From: Streptomyces orinoci
GTDB lineage: Bacteria; Actinomycetota; Actinomycetes; Streptomycetales; Streptomycetaceae
Direction of reading: 5' to 3'
DNA: 64,000 bases
Assembly (NCBI RefSeq): GCF_003121295.1
Contig: NZ_PHNC01000029.1
Span: 186,001 to 250,000 of the forward strand
Both the position numbers and the translations under genes were made by a program. Numbering within the stretch: the stretch's first letter is position 1; the number at the start of each line of letters is the position of its first letter. The notes beneath the pieces are model-generated. The model ran no database searches, was not told where the DNA came from, and saw nothing but the letters and a program-made list of their open reading frames with translations. Positions 25,998-32,987 of the stretch are shown here, piece by piece.

Positions 25998-26297
25998 CTA
26001 GTAGCGGAGGTCCTTCTGTTCGGTGATCAGGCGGCCGGCGATTTGCAGGTTGCCGTCGGAGTCGAGCACCGCGATGATCTTCTTCGTGGAGCCGTGGTAG
26101 GTGGTGAAGTAGATCTTGTCCGCCTCTTGCGAGGAGGACCGGTTCGTATTCACGGACAGCTCGATGCTCACCGGGGAGCTGATAAGCACGTCCTTCTTCG
26201 GCGAGTTCGGGTAGACCTGGTTCTGCCGCAGCTGAATGCGGCCGTGAGTCTCTCCCTCCGCCCAGTCCGTTGCCAGCCCGAGATCGATGTCAGCCAT
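25998..26297 (-). CDS. Small hypothetical protein of atypical composition
   Basis: A 99-residue protein rich in Asn, Gln, Ser and Asp, without membrane or signal segments. It is unlike the Ala/Arg/Gly-rich neighbours. The segments GRIQLRQNQVYPNSPKKDV, KIYFTTYHGSTKKI and AVLDSDGNLQIAGRLI look like beta strands. I vaguely associate it with a Streptomyces DUF (possibly DUF6342) but cannot confirm. GGAGGGGG precedes the start. Lower GC and position beside an XRE-DUF397 pair suggest acquired DNA. Confidence 0.7.
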   Translation of the reverse strand: MADIDLGLATDWAEGETHGRIQLRQNQVYPNSPKKDVLISSPVSIELSVNTNRSSSQEADKIYFTTYHGSTKKIIAVLDSDGNLQIAGRLITEQKDLRY

Positions 26298-26511
26298 GCG
26301 ATTTCCCCCTCCAGATCCGGCGAAAGAGCTTTCGGTCCGGGCCGCCGCAGGGCCCCCGAACCGCCCCAGAACCTATACAGAGCGTTCACAAGGCGCCACA
26401 GATCGTTGCGAATGTGACTGGCTTTCCATCCAGTCAGTCCGGAATTGACCGCAAGGTGACAGGGGGCAAGAATGCCCGAAAAGCACCGTGACGGAACACC
26501 GGACACCGGTT

Positions 26512-27474
26512 TCACTGAAGCGCCCTCCCCAAACGCCCCACCACCCCTTCCGCCTCAGCGGCCATCGCTCGCACCAACTCCCCCGCCGGCCGCAGATCGG
26601 TGATGAGGTCCACCGCCTCCCCGGCCCACACCGGTACGACATCGGGGTCCTGGCGCGCGGCCGCCGCCCGGTACGCGGACAACGCCCCCGCATCCCCGCG
26701 TAGTTCGTCCTCTCTGCCGCGCCACTGCTCCAGGAAGCGGTTGGGCAGGGTGCGGGCGGTGTACCGGTCGGGCCAGTCGCCGCCGCGGGCGATGTCCAGG
26801 GCCCGGCCGCGTTCGGTGTCGTCGCCGCGCCCCTCGATCAGCGCCTGGCCCACGGCGTGGGCGTTCAGCGCCTCCCGGCTGGCCTGGAAGCGGGTGCCGG
26901 TCAGCGCTCCGGCGGCGCCGAGCGCGAGGGCCGCCGCCAGGCCGCGGCCGTCGGCGATGCCGCCGGCGGCCAGTACCGGGCGGGGTCCGGCGCGGTCCAC
27001 CACTGCCGGAACGAAGGGCAGGGTGGCCCGGCCTCCGCCGTGTCCGCCCGCCTCCGTGCCCTGGGCGACCAGGACGTCCGCGCCCGCGTCCAGGGCCCGT
27101 TGAGTCTCGTCGAGGTCGGTGACCTGGACGATCAGCAGGGCCCCGGCGGCCCGTATCCGCTCCGCGTATGGCGCGGGGTCGCCGAAAGAGAGCATCACCG
27201 CGGCGGGGCGGCGCGCCAGCGCCCGGTCAACGGCCTCCGGGCCGATGGCCCAGGTGAGGAAGCCGACTCCCCAGGGGCGTTCGGTGTGCCGGGCGACCAG
27301 GGCCAGTTCGCGGTCGAGCCAGTCGGCCTCGCCCCGCCCGCCGCCCACCAGGCCCAGCCCGCCCGCGTTGGAGACGGCCGCCGCCAGGGCGCCGCCGGCG
27401 ATGCCGCCCATCGGCGCCAGGGCGATCGGATGCCGGACGGCAAGGAGATGGGTGAACTCGGTTGTCAGTGGCAT
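26512..27474 (-). CDS. Nitronate monooxygenase family protein
   Basis: A 320-residue FMN-dependent TIM-barrel enzyme of the 2-nitropropane dioxygenase/nitronate monooxygenase family. It starts at MPLTTEFTHLL, then HPIALAPMGGIAGGALAAAV. The signature QGTEAGGHGGG and the phosphate-binding stretch VLAAGGIADGRGLAAALALG are present. Oxidises toxic propionate-3-nitronate-like compounds in known members. The start was placed at the family's N-terminus rather than 28 codons earlier. Divergent from the mycothiol-type enzyme with a 71-bp gap. Confidence 0.88.
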   Translation of the reverse strand: MPLTTEFTHLLAVRHPIALAPMGGIAGGALAAAVSNAGGLGLVGGGRGEADWLDRELALVARHTERPWGVGFLTWAIGPEAVDRALARRPAAVMLSFGDPAPYAERIRAAGALLIVQVTDLDETQRALDAGADVLVAQGTEAGGHGGGRATLPFVPAVVDRAGPRPVLAAGGIADGRGLAAALALGAAGALTGTRFQASREALNAHAVGQALIEGRGDDTERGRALDIARGGDWPDRYTARTLPNRFLEQWRGREDELRGDAGALSAYRAAAARQDPDVVPVWAGEAVDLITDLRPAGELVRAMAAEAEGVVGRLGRALQ

Positions 27475-27545
27475 GAGTTCACTATCGCCAACAGGCGGGC
27501 CCGGAAACAGCTGGCGCTCCGGGTCCTCATTGGTAGGTTCTCGCC

Positions 27546-28211
27546 ATGCCGTCAACACGCCTCACTCGTTCCCCCATCACCCCCGACGACCTGGAAGAAG
27601 TCCTCCGCCAGGCCGTCGCCGTCTGCCGTGCCGCACCCGCCGCCGCCTGGACCAACCCGGCCGGGGAGTTGGAGTGGGACTGCTGGGAGACCGTCTCGCA
27701 CCTCGCCGATGACATGTTCTGCTATGCCCTGCAACTGGCCCCGCCCATGCCGCCCTTGGACGGATACGTCCCCACCGTGTTCAACCGGCTCCGCCCCGGC
27801 GGGCCCAATGAGACGGTGCACGCCGACCGGAACACCGGCCTGGAGGGCCTGCTTCAGGTGCTGGAGGGTTGTACGGGGCTGCTGGCGGCCGTGGTACGGA
27901 CGAAGTCGCCGGAAACCCGGGCGTACCACACCTTCGGGGTCGCCGATCCGGAGGGTTTCGCCGCCATGGGGGTCGTCGAGGCCCTGGTGCACATGGAGGA
28001 TGTGGCCCAGGGGCTCGGGGCCGTCTGGAAGCCGCCGCTCGGCATCTGTGAGCGGGTGATGGCGCGACTGTTCCCCGATGTGGCCATCGGGGAAGAAGGG
28101 GCCTGGCGCGCCCTGCTCTGGGCGACGGGGCGCATTGAGCTGCCGGGCAGGCCGCGCCGGACCTCCTGGCGATGGAACGGTGTTCCGGAAGGCGAGGCCA
28201 ACGGCGCCTGA
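27546..28211 (+). CDS. Mycothiol-dependent maleylpyruvate isomerase/DinB-like protein
   Basis: A 221-residue DinB-superfamily protein. The metal-binding pattern is visible in ETVSHLADDM and in EALVHMEDVAQGL. The W-x-C-W-ETV approach to the first His is typical of the N-terminal domain of mycothiol-dependent maleylpyruvate isomerases. Many such Streptomyces proteins have undetermined substrates. TAGGTT (27534-27539) ends six bases before the ATG and there is no ribosome site, so the transcript is probably leaderless. Confidence 0.78.
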   Translation: MPSTRLTRSPITPDDLEEVLRQAVAVCRAAPAAAWTNPAGELEWDCWETVSHLADDMFCYALQLAPPMPPLDGYVPTVFNRLRPGGPNETVHADRNTGLEGLLQVLEGCTGLLAAVVRTKSPETRAYHTFGVADPEGFAAMGVVEALVHMEDVAQGLGAVWKPPLGICERVMARLFPDVAIGEEGAWRALLWATGRIELPGRPRRTSWRWNGVPEGEANGA

Positions 28212-28212
28212 A

Positions 28213-28227
28213 GTGACTTCAAGTCAC
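28213..28227. promoter_or_regulatory. Perfect palindrome after the DinB-like gene
   Basis: GTGACTT (28213-28219) and AAGTCAC (28221-28227) form a perfect 7-bp dyad around one C, starting two bases after the stop codon. Too short and AT-balanced for a normal terminator of this genome; it could be a regulator site. Role unknown. Confidence 0.35.
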
Positions 28228-28351
28228 CTGAAGCCAGGAGACTTTGGCGCCGTCCGCCCTGGGTGCCTGTCCGGCAGGGGCTGATCGATGGGTTGATGGC
28301 CCTGAGACGTGTCCTGGCGATCAGGCGACGCCCGTCCTCGAAGCGTGCGGA

Positions 28352-29017
28352 TCAGCCGCCCTGACCGGTGCTTCCGATCGGGCCGACCTTCACCTGGGAG
28401 CCGGAGCCGTCCGTCACGGGCAAGGTGGCGCCGCCCGGCCAGGGGAGGGAGACCGTCTTGGTCTCGTTCGGCGGGGTCACCAGAAGCCCCGTGATGCGAA
28501 CGCCGGAGCCACCCGTCTTGTTGACCGGATAGCTGATGCCGAAGGCCGTCGATTGCCCCGCCTTGAGGATGATCGAGGGAGCCCGCTCACCGGTGCGCTT
28601 CGCGGACAGCGACCCCGCGTTGGTCTTCAGATCGACGCCCGCGTACCCGGAGATCGCGCAGCTGTGGCCGCCGCGGTTCTTCAGCTCCACCACCACGGTG
28701 CCCTCGGGGTCACCGTCGATGGTGCCGTCCTTCGCCGTTATCCGCAGTTCGTCGGTGCGGCAGTTGGCGGCCTTGCCGCTCTCCTTGGAGCCGGTCCCGG
28801 CGGCCGCGCCCTGTCCGCCGGAGCTCTTCCCCGCGGAGCCCTTTCCGCTGCCCTGATCCGAACCGCCCGCATCCGAACCGCCGGAGCCCGAGGAAGACGC
28901 GGAGCCCGGGGACGACGGAGCGCTTTGGCCCTTGCCGTCATCGTCGCTCTGGCAGGCCGTGAGCGTGAGACCAGCCGCGATGGCCAGGGCGGTGAGGGTT
29001 AACTTCTGAGCGCGCAT
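28352..29017 (-). CDS. DUF4232 lipoprotein
   Basis: A 221-residue secreted lipoprotein. The signal MRAQKLTLTALAIAAGLTLTAC ends in a lipobox. A roughly 70-residue Ser/Gly/Lys-rich linker follows, then a DUF4232 domain with CRTDELRITAKDGTIDGDPE, NRGGHSCAISGYAGVDL and GISYPVNKTG. The two Cys of the domain are expected to pair. DUF4232 proteins are common surface proteins of Streptomyces with no known activity. ATG 29017 is preceded by GAGG. Confidence 0.88.
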   Translation of the reverse strand: MRAQKLTLTALAIAAGLTLTACQSDDDGKGQSAPSSPGSASSSGSGGSDAGGSDQGSGKGSAGKSSGGQGAAAGTGSKESGKAANCRTDELRITAKDGTIDGDPEGTVVVELKNRGGHSCAISGYAGVDLKTNAGSLSAKRTGERAPSIILKAGQSTAFGISYPVNKTGGSGVRITGLLVTPPNETKTVSLPWPGGATLPVTDGSGSQVKVGPIGSTGQGG

Positions 29018-29102
29018 CGTTTCTGCCTCAATATCGGTCGGTGACATCGGCCGCTCGGCACAAGGGGTATGAGCGAGCGTTTCTGATCACCACGATGCAC
29101 CC

Positions 29103-29128
29103 GGCCGGGCCAACCGTTCCGCCCGGCC
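29103..29128 (-). terminator. Terminator after the glutamine synthetase gene
   Basis: GGCCGGGC (29103-29110) pairs perfectly with GCCCGGCC (29121-29128) around a 10-base loop, 35 bp beyond the end of the minus-strand synthetase gene. Confidence 0.55.
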
Positions 29129-29162
29129 ACGCCCTAATACATTCCTGTTACACGGACAGCCC

Positions 29163-30524
29163 TTACAGCACCGGCAGCATCTTGCGCAGCTCGAAGGCGG
29201 TGACCTCGGAGCGGTACTCCTCCCACTCCTGCTTCTTGTTGCGCAGGAAGAAGTCGAAGACATGCTCACCCAGCGTCTCGGCGACCAGTTCGCTGCGTTC
29301 CATCAGCTCGATGGCCTCGCCCAGGTTCTGCGGCAGCGGCTCGATCCCCATGGCCCGCCGCTCCGCGTCGGACAGGGCCCAGACATCGTCGTCGGCGCCC
29401 GCCGGGAGTTCATAGCCCTCTTCGATGCCCTTGAGGCCGGCCGCCAGCAGCACCGCGTAGGTCAGATAGGGGTTGGCGCCGGAGTCGATGGAGCGGACCT
29501 CGACCCGGGTGGAGCCGGTCTTGCCCGGCTTGTACATGGGCACCCGGATGAGCGCGGAGCGGTTGTTGTGGCCCCAGCAGATGTAGGACGGCGCCTCGCC
29601 GCCCGCGCCGGCGGTGCGCTTGGAGCCGCCCCAGATGCGCTTGTAGGAGTTCACCCACTGGTTGGTGACGGCCGAGGTCTCGGCCGCATGGCGGAGCAGG
29701 CCGGCGATGAACGAGCGGCCCACCTTGGAGAGTTGGTACTCGGCGCCGGACTCGTGGAAGGCGTTGCGGTCGCCCTCGAAGAGGGAGAGGTGGGTGTGCA
29801 TGCCGGAGCCCGGGTACTCGGAGAAGGGCTTGGGCATAAAGGTGGCGTGTACGCCCTGTTCCAGGGCGACCTGCTTCATCACCACGCGGAAGGTCATGAC
29901 GTTGTCCGCGGTGGAGAGGGCATCGGCATAGCGCAGATCGATCTCCTGCTGGCCGGGGGCGCCCTCGTGGTGGCTGAACTCCACGGAGATTCCCATGGAT
30001 TCCAGCATGGTGATGGCCTGGCGGCGGAAGTCCATGCCGACATTGGTGGGGGTGTGGTCGAAGTACCCGGAGGAGTCGGCGGGCACCGGCCGGGTGCCGT
30101 CCACCGGCTTGTCCTTGAGCAGGAAGAACTCGATCTCGGGGTGGGTGTAGAAGGTGAAACCGAGGTCGGAGGTCTTGGCCAGGATGCGCTTGAGGACATA
30201 GCGCGGGTCGGCATAGGAGGGGGAGCCGTCCGGCATCAGGATGTCGCAGAACATCCGGGCGGTGCCGGGGGTCTCGGCACGCCAGGGCAGGATCTGGAAG
30301 GTGCCGGGGTCCGGCTTGGCGATCATGTCGGACTCATAGACCCGGGCGAAGCCCTCGATGGCGGAGCCGTCGAAGCCGATGCCCTCGTCGAAGGCCTGCT
30401 CCAGCTCTGCGGGGGCGACGGCCACGGACTTCAGGTAGCCCAGCACATCGGTGAACCACAGCCGCACGAACCGGATGTCGCGCTCTTCGAGCGTGCGGAG
30501 CACGAACTCCTGCTGCTTATCCAT
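29163..30524 (-). CDS. glnA2: Type I glutamine synthetase family, GlnA2-like
   Basis: A 453-residue GS-I family enzyme. Signatures: GFDGSAIEGFARVYESDM (N-terminal), the metal residues in HPEIEFFL and SHHEGAPGQQEIDLRY, MPKPFSEYPGSGMHTHLSL, and the ATP site CWGHNNRSALIRVP. The C-terminal region that carries the adenylylated Tyr in GlnA1 (NLYDLPPEE) here reads EEGYELPAGADDD without that motif. Length and sequence fit actinobacterial GlnA2; the S. coelicolor GlnA2 is reported as a gamma-glutamylpolyamine synthetase. A GlnR-like box array lies upstream. Confidence 0.9.
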   Translation of the reverse strand: MDKQQEFVLRTLEERDIRFVRLWFTDVLGYLKSVAVAPAELEQAFDEGIGFDGSAIEGFARVYESDMIAKPDPGTFQILPWRAETPGTARMFCDILMPDGSPSYADPRYVLKRILAKTSDLGFTFYTHPEIEFFLLKDKPVDGTRPVPADSSGYFDHTPTNVGMDFRRQAITMLESMGISVEFSHHEGAPGQQEIDLRYADALSTADNVMTFRVVMKQVALEQGVHATFMPKPFSEYPGSGMHTHLSLFEGDRNAFHESGAEYQLSKVGRSFIAGLLRHAAETSAVTNQWVNSYKRIWGGSKRTAGAGGEAPSYICWGHNNRSALIRVPMYKPGKTGSTRVEVRSIDSGANPYLTYAVLLAAGLKGIEEGYELPAGADDDVWALSDAERRAMGIEPLPQNLGEAIELMERSELVAETLGEHVFDFFLRNKKQEWEEYRSEVTAFELRKMLPVL

Positions 30525-30921
30525 GGCTACCTATCCTCGCAGGTCAGACGGCTCGGGTCACCGGGTGCGGGCGGGACTGGGACCTTGAGTATCACGTCCG
30601 CGGGTTACCGAGGGGTTTCCGGCCGGTTCCACCGCCCCTCAGCCCCCTCCTGCATCGTACTTACGCTCGGACGGAGAGCGCTTCCCGCACTCGCGTACGG
30701 GACGGGGCGGGGCACACCCGGCCGGGGTGCACTTTACTCGCCCTTTACCTTGCGGAGGAGGCCGGGATCGGCGCACCCGCCGCCCCGGCCCCCTCCTCAC
30801 GGAGCCCGCCGGGTGCCCCCGGGCCCCCTGCCGGGCGGGCCGGCCCCACCGGCGGGGGTCACCCGCCATCGTCGGCGAACGGTCCGCGGCCATCAACGGC
30901 GCGCGACCACCCGGGAGTTGG
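30525..30921. other. 397-bp gap upstream of glnA2
   Basis: No credible gene is seen. The half nearest glnA2 holds GlnR-like pentamers (30604-30630) and, on the minus strand, a possible -10 GATACT at about 30587-30592. The rest is GC-rich with clustered Arg/Pro-type shadow frames only, and ends with the 3' end of the MerR gene. Confidence 0.6.
30604..30630 (-). promoter_or_regulatory. GlnR-like box array
   Basis: Reading the minus strand: GGAAC (30630-30626), six bases, GAAAC (30619-30615), six bases, GTAAC (30608-30604). GaAAc and gTnAc pentamers separated by six bases are the known half-sites of the nitrogen regulator GlnR. The array lies 80-106 bp upstream of the glnA2 start. Binding is inferred. 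Confidence 0.5.
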
Positions 30922-31284
30922 TCAACTCTTCGGCGGGGAACCGGCGCCGCACCCGGCGACGATCGCCGCCAGCGAGCTACGGCTCTCCCTCATCTCGGCG
31001 ATCCGCCGGTCCATCCCCCGCAACTGCTCCCGCAGTTGCTCACCACGACAGGGATGGACCTCCATCCCGTCCCCCTCGATGCACGGCAGCACCTCCCCGA
31101 TGACCCGCGTCGGCAGTCCCGCCTCCAGCAGCATCCGGATGCGCCGGACGACCAGCGGCGCGTCCTCGGCGTATGTCCGGTGCCCACCCGGCGTACGCCG
31201 GGAGACCAGCAACCCCTGTTCCTCGTAGTAGCGCAGCAGCCGGACACCGACCCCGGTGCGCTCGGCCAGCTCTCCGATCCGCAT
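30922..31284 (-). CDS. MerR-family regulator (short)
   Basis: A 120-residue MerR protein. The winged helix covers residues 1-70 (IGELAERTGVGVRLLRYYEE, GGHRTYA). The dimer helix RGEQLREQLRGMDRRIAEM follows. As in the other short MerR here, an LPC-x(9-10)-HPC segment gives two Cys. Divergent from an aldo-keto reductase; the palindrome between them is its likely operator. Confidence 0.88.
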   Translation of the reverse strand: MRIGELAERTGVGVRLLRYYEEQGLLVSRRTPGGHRTYAEDAPLVVRRIRMLLEAGLPTRVIGEVLPCIEGDGMEVHPCRGEQLREQLRGMDRRIAEMRESRSSLAAIVAGCGAGSPPKS

Positions 31285-31304
31285 GTGATCCCCCTCACAT
31301 CCAC

Positions 31305-31336
31305 TTGAATCTCACATCGATGTGAGCTCTTAGCGT
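31305..31336 (+). promoter_or_regulatory. MerR-type promoter of the aldo-keto reductase
   Basis: TTGAAT (31305-31310) and TAGCGT (31331-31336) are -35 and -10 candidates with a 20-bp spacer, the stretched spacing of MerR promoters. The spacer holds a perfect 16-bp palindrome CTCACATCGATGTGAG (31311-31326). A further CTCACAT half-site lies at about 31294-31300. Transcription would begin at about the ATG. Confidence 0.7.
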
Positions 31337-31343
31337 CCCTCGC

Positions 31344-32255
31344 ATGGCAACGACAATGGACAACCCCACCATCTTCCCCATAGGCGGCGACCTCCCCGTC
31401 CGCCGGATCGGCTATGGCGCCATGCGCCTGGCGGGCGCGCCCGACGCCCGGCGCGGCCGGACCGCGCATATCTGGACCGCCCCCACCGACCGCGCCGCGT
31501 CCATCGCCCTGTTGCGGCGGGCCATTGATCTGGGCATCGATCTCATCGACACCGCTGACGCCTATGCGCTGGGCGCCAACGAGGAACTGATCGCCGAGGC
31601 CCTGCACCCCTATGCCGGCTCGGTCACGGTGGCCACCAAGGTGGGCGTGGTGCGGCCGAGTCCCACCGAGTGGGTCACCCATGGCCACCCCGCCTACCTC
31701 CGGCAGCAGACCGAACTGGCCCTGCGCCGGTTGCGGGTGGAGCGCATCGAGCTCCTCCAGCTCCACCGCATCGACCCGGAGTATCCGCTGGCCGAGCAGA
31801 TCGGCGCCCTCAAGCAGCTCCAGGACGAGGGCAAGGTCCGGCACCTCGGCCTCTCCGAGGTATCGGTGGACGAGATCCGCGCCGCCTCCGAGATCGCGCC
31901 GATCGCCAGTGTGCAGAACCTCTACAACCTCGCCGACCGCAGCCATGAGCCGGTGGTGGACTTCACGGCCGAGCGGGGCATCGCCTTCCTCCCCTACTTC
32001 CCGGTGGCCATGGGCGAGCACGCGGGTGCGGAGGGTCCGCTGGCCTCGGTTGCCCGGGAGCTGGGGGCCACCCCCGCGCAGACGGCGCTGGCCTGGCTGC
32101 TGCACCGCTCCCCCACGGTGATCCCCATCCCGGGCACCTCTTCTCCGGACCATCTCGCGGAAAACGCGGCGGCGCTGCAACTCCGGCTCTCGGCGGAACA
32201 GTTCGCCCGTATCGCTTCTATCGCTCCTATCGCCGACACGGCCGTGTCGTCATGA
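31344..32255 (+). CDS. Aldo-keto reductase
   Basis: A 303-residue NADPH-dependent reductase with the full catalytic tetrad: D69, Y74 (LIDTADAYALG), K99 (ATKVG) and H141 (LLQLHRID). The C-terminal cofactor region IPIPGTSSPDHLAENAAAL is present. The -10 box ends seven bases before the ATG and no ribosome site is seen, so the mRNA is probably leaderless. Induced via the divergent MerR regulator by an unknown carbonyl or redox signal. The next gene overlaps by four bases. Confidence 0.9.
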   Translation: MATTMDNPTIFPIGGDLPVRRIGYGAMRLAGAPDARRGRTAHIWTAPTDRAASIALLRRAIDLGIDLIDTADAYALGANEELIAEALHPYAGSVTVATKVGVVRPSPTEWVTHGHPAYLRQQTELALRRLRVERIELLQLHRIDPEYPLAEQIGALKQLQDEGKVRHLGLSEVSVDEIRAASEIAPIASVQNLYNLADRSHEPVVDFTAERGIAFLPYFPVAMGEHAGAEGPLASVARELGATPAQTALAWLLHRSPTVIPIPGTSSPDHLAENAAALQLRLSAEQFARIASIAPIADTAVSS

Positions 32256-32785
32256 TGGAGGCGTCGAAGGCGGGGGCGGTGGTGACGGGGGCGGCGGGCA
32301 AGGCAGGGCTCGCCGGGGTCAATGCCAACCCCTTCAACCTGCGCGTCATCGAGGAGTTCCGCGCCAACGGGGGTTGGGTCGGCGGCGAGTTCGCCGGCAA
32401 GCCGCTGCTGCTGCTCACCACCAGGGGTGCCCGCACCGGCCGGACGCGCACCACGCCGCTGGTCTATCTGCCCACCGGGGACCGCTGGACGGTCTTCGCC
32501 CTCAACGGCGGCGCCCCGGCCCATCCGGCCTGGTACCACAACCTCCGTGCGCACCCCGGGGAGTTGACCGTCGAGGTGGGCGGCGACACCTTCCGGGCGG
32601 AGGCGGAGGAGGTCACGGAGGAAGCGGAGTACCAGGAGGCCTGGCGCCGCCAGATCGCCGCGGAACCGAAGTTCGCCCGGTTCCGGGAACGGGCCGGAGA
32701 GCGGGTGGTGCCGGTGGTGCGGCTGGGACGGTCACGGTGCGTAGGTCCGGAGGCCGCGCGGGAGGTGCCGCCTACGCGGGGTTAG
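32252..32785 (+). CDS. F420-type nitroreductase-family oxidoreductase
   Basis: A 177-residue protein of the deazaflavin-dependent nitroreductase (Ddn-like) family. The core GGEFAGKPLLLLTTRGARTGRTR is the phosphate/F420 segment. WTVFALNGGAPAHPAWYHNL and HPGELTVEVGGDTF follow as in the family. It overlaps the aldo-keto reductase by ATGA, so the two reductases form one operon under the MerR promoter. An upstream Ala/Gly-rich stretch of about 20 residues may not be conserved. Confidence 0.87.
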   Translation: MMEASKAGAVVTGAAGKAGLAGVNANPFNLRVIEEFRANGGWVGGEFAGKPLLLLTTRGARTGRTRTTPLVYLPTGDRWTVFALNGGAPAHPAWYHNLRAHPGELTVEVGGDTFRAEAEEVTEEAEYQEAWRRQIAAEPKFARFRERAGERVVPVVRLGRSRCVGPEAAREVPPTRG

Positions 32786-32912
32786 GGCTTCCGGTGCGTA
32801 TGCGCCGTCGGCGCCAGACGGCCCGCGGCCGCCAACGTCGCCAAGCCACCCACGAATTGGCTCAACCGACCCGGTTATCGCCACGGGTGGCGCGTGGGTG
32901 GGGGCAGCCCGC

Positions 32913-32966
32913 CGCAGGCGGAAACGCACCCGCAGGCGGAAACGGGCCCGCAGGCGGAAACGCACC
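32913..32966. repeat. Three 18-bp tandem repeats
   Basis: Units at 32913-32930, 32931-32948 and 32949-32966 share CGCAGGCGGAAACGSRCC, the first and third being identical. They lie between two convergent genes, 22 bp before the end of the glycosyltransferase. The period of 18 is divisible by three, suggesting former coding sequence at the glycosyltransferase C-terminus. Confidence 0.6.
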
Positions 32967-32987
32967 CGCACCCGGCGAACACCCGGA

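Noticed and set aside
32913..32966. CRISPR-like array
   Set aside because: Units are directly adjacent with no spacers and only three copies: an ordinary tandem repeat.
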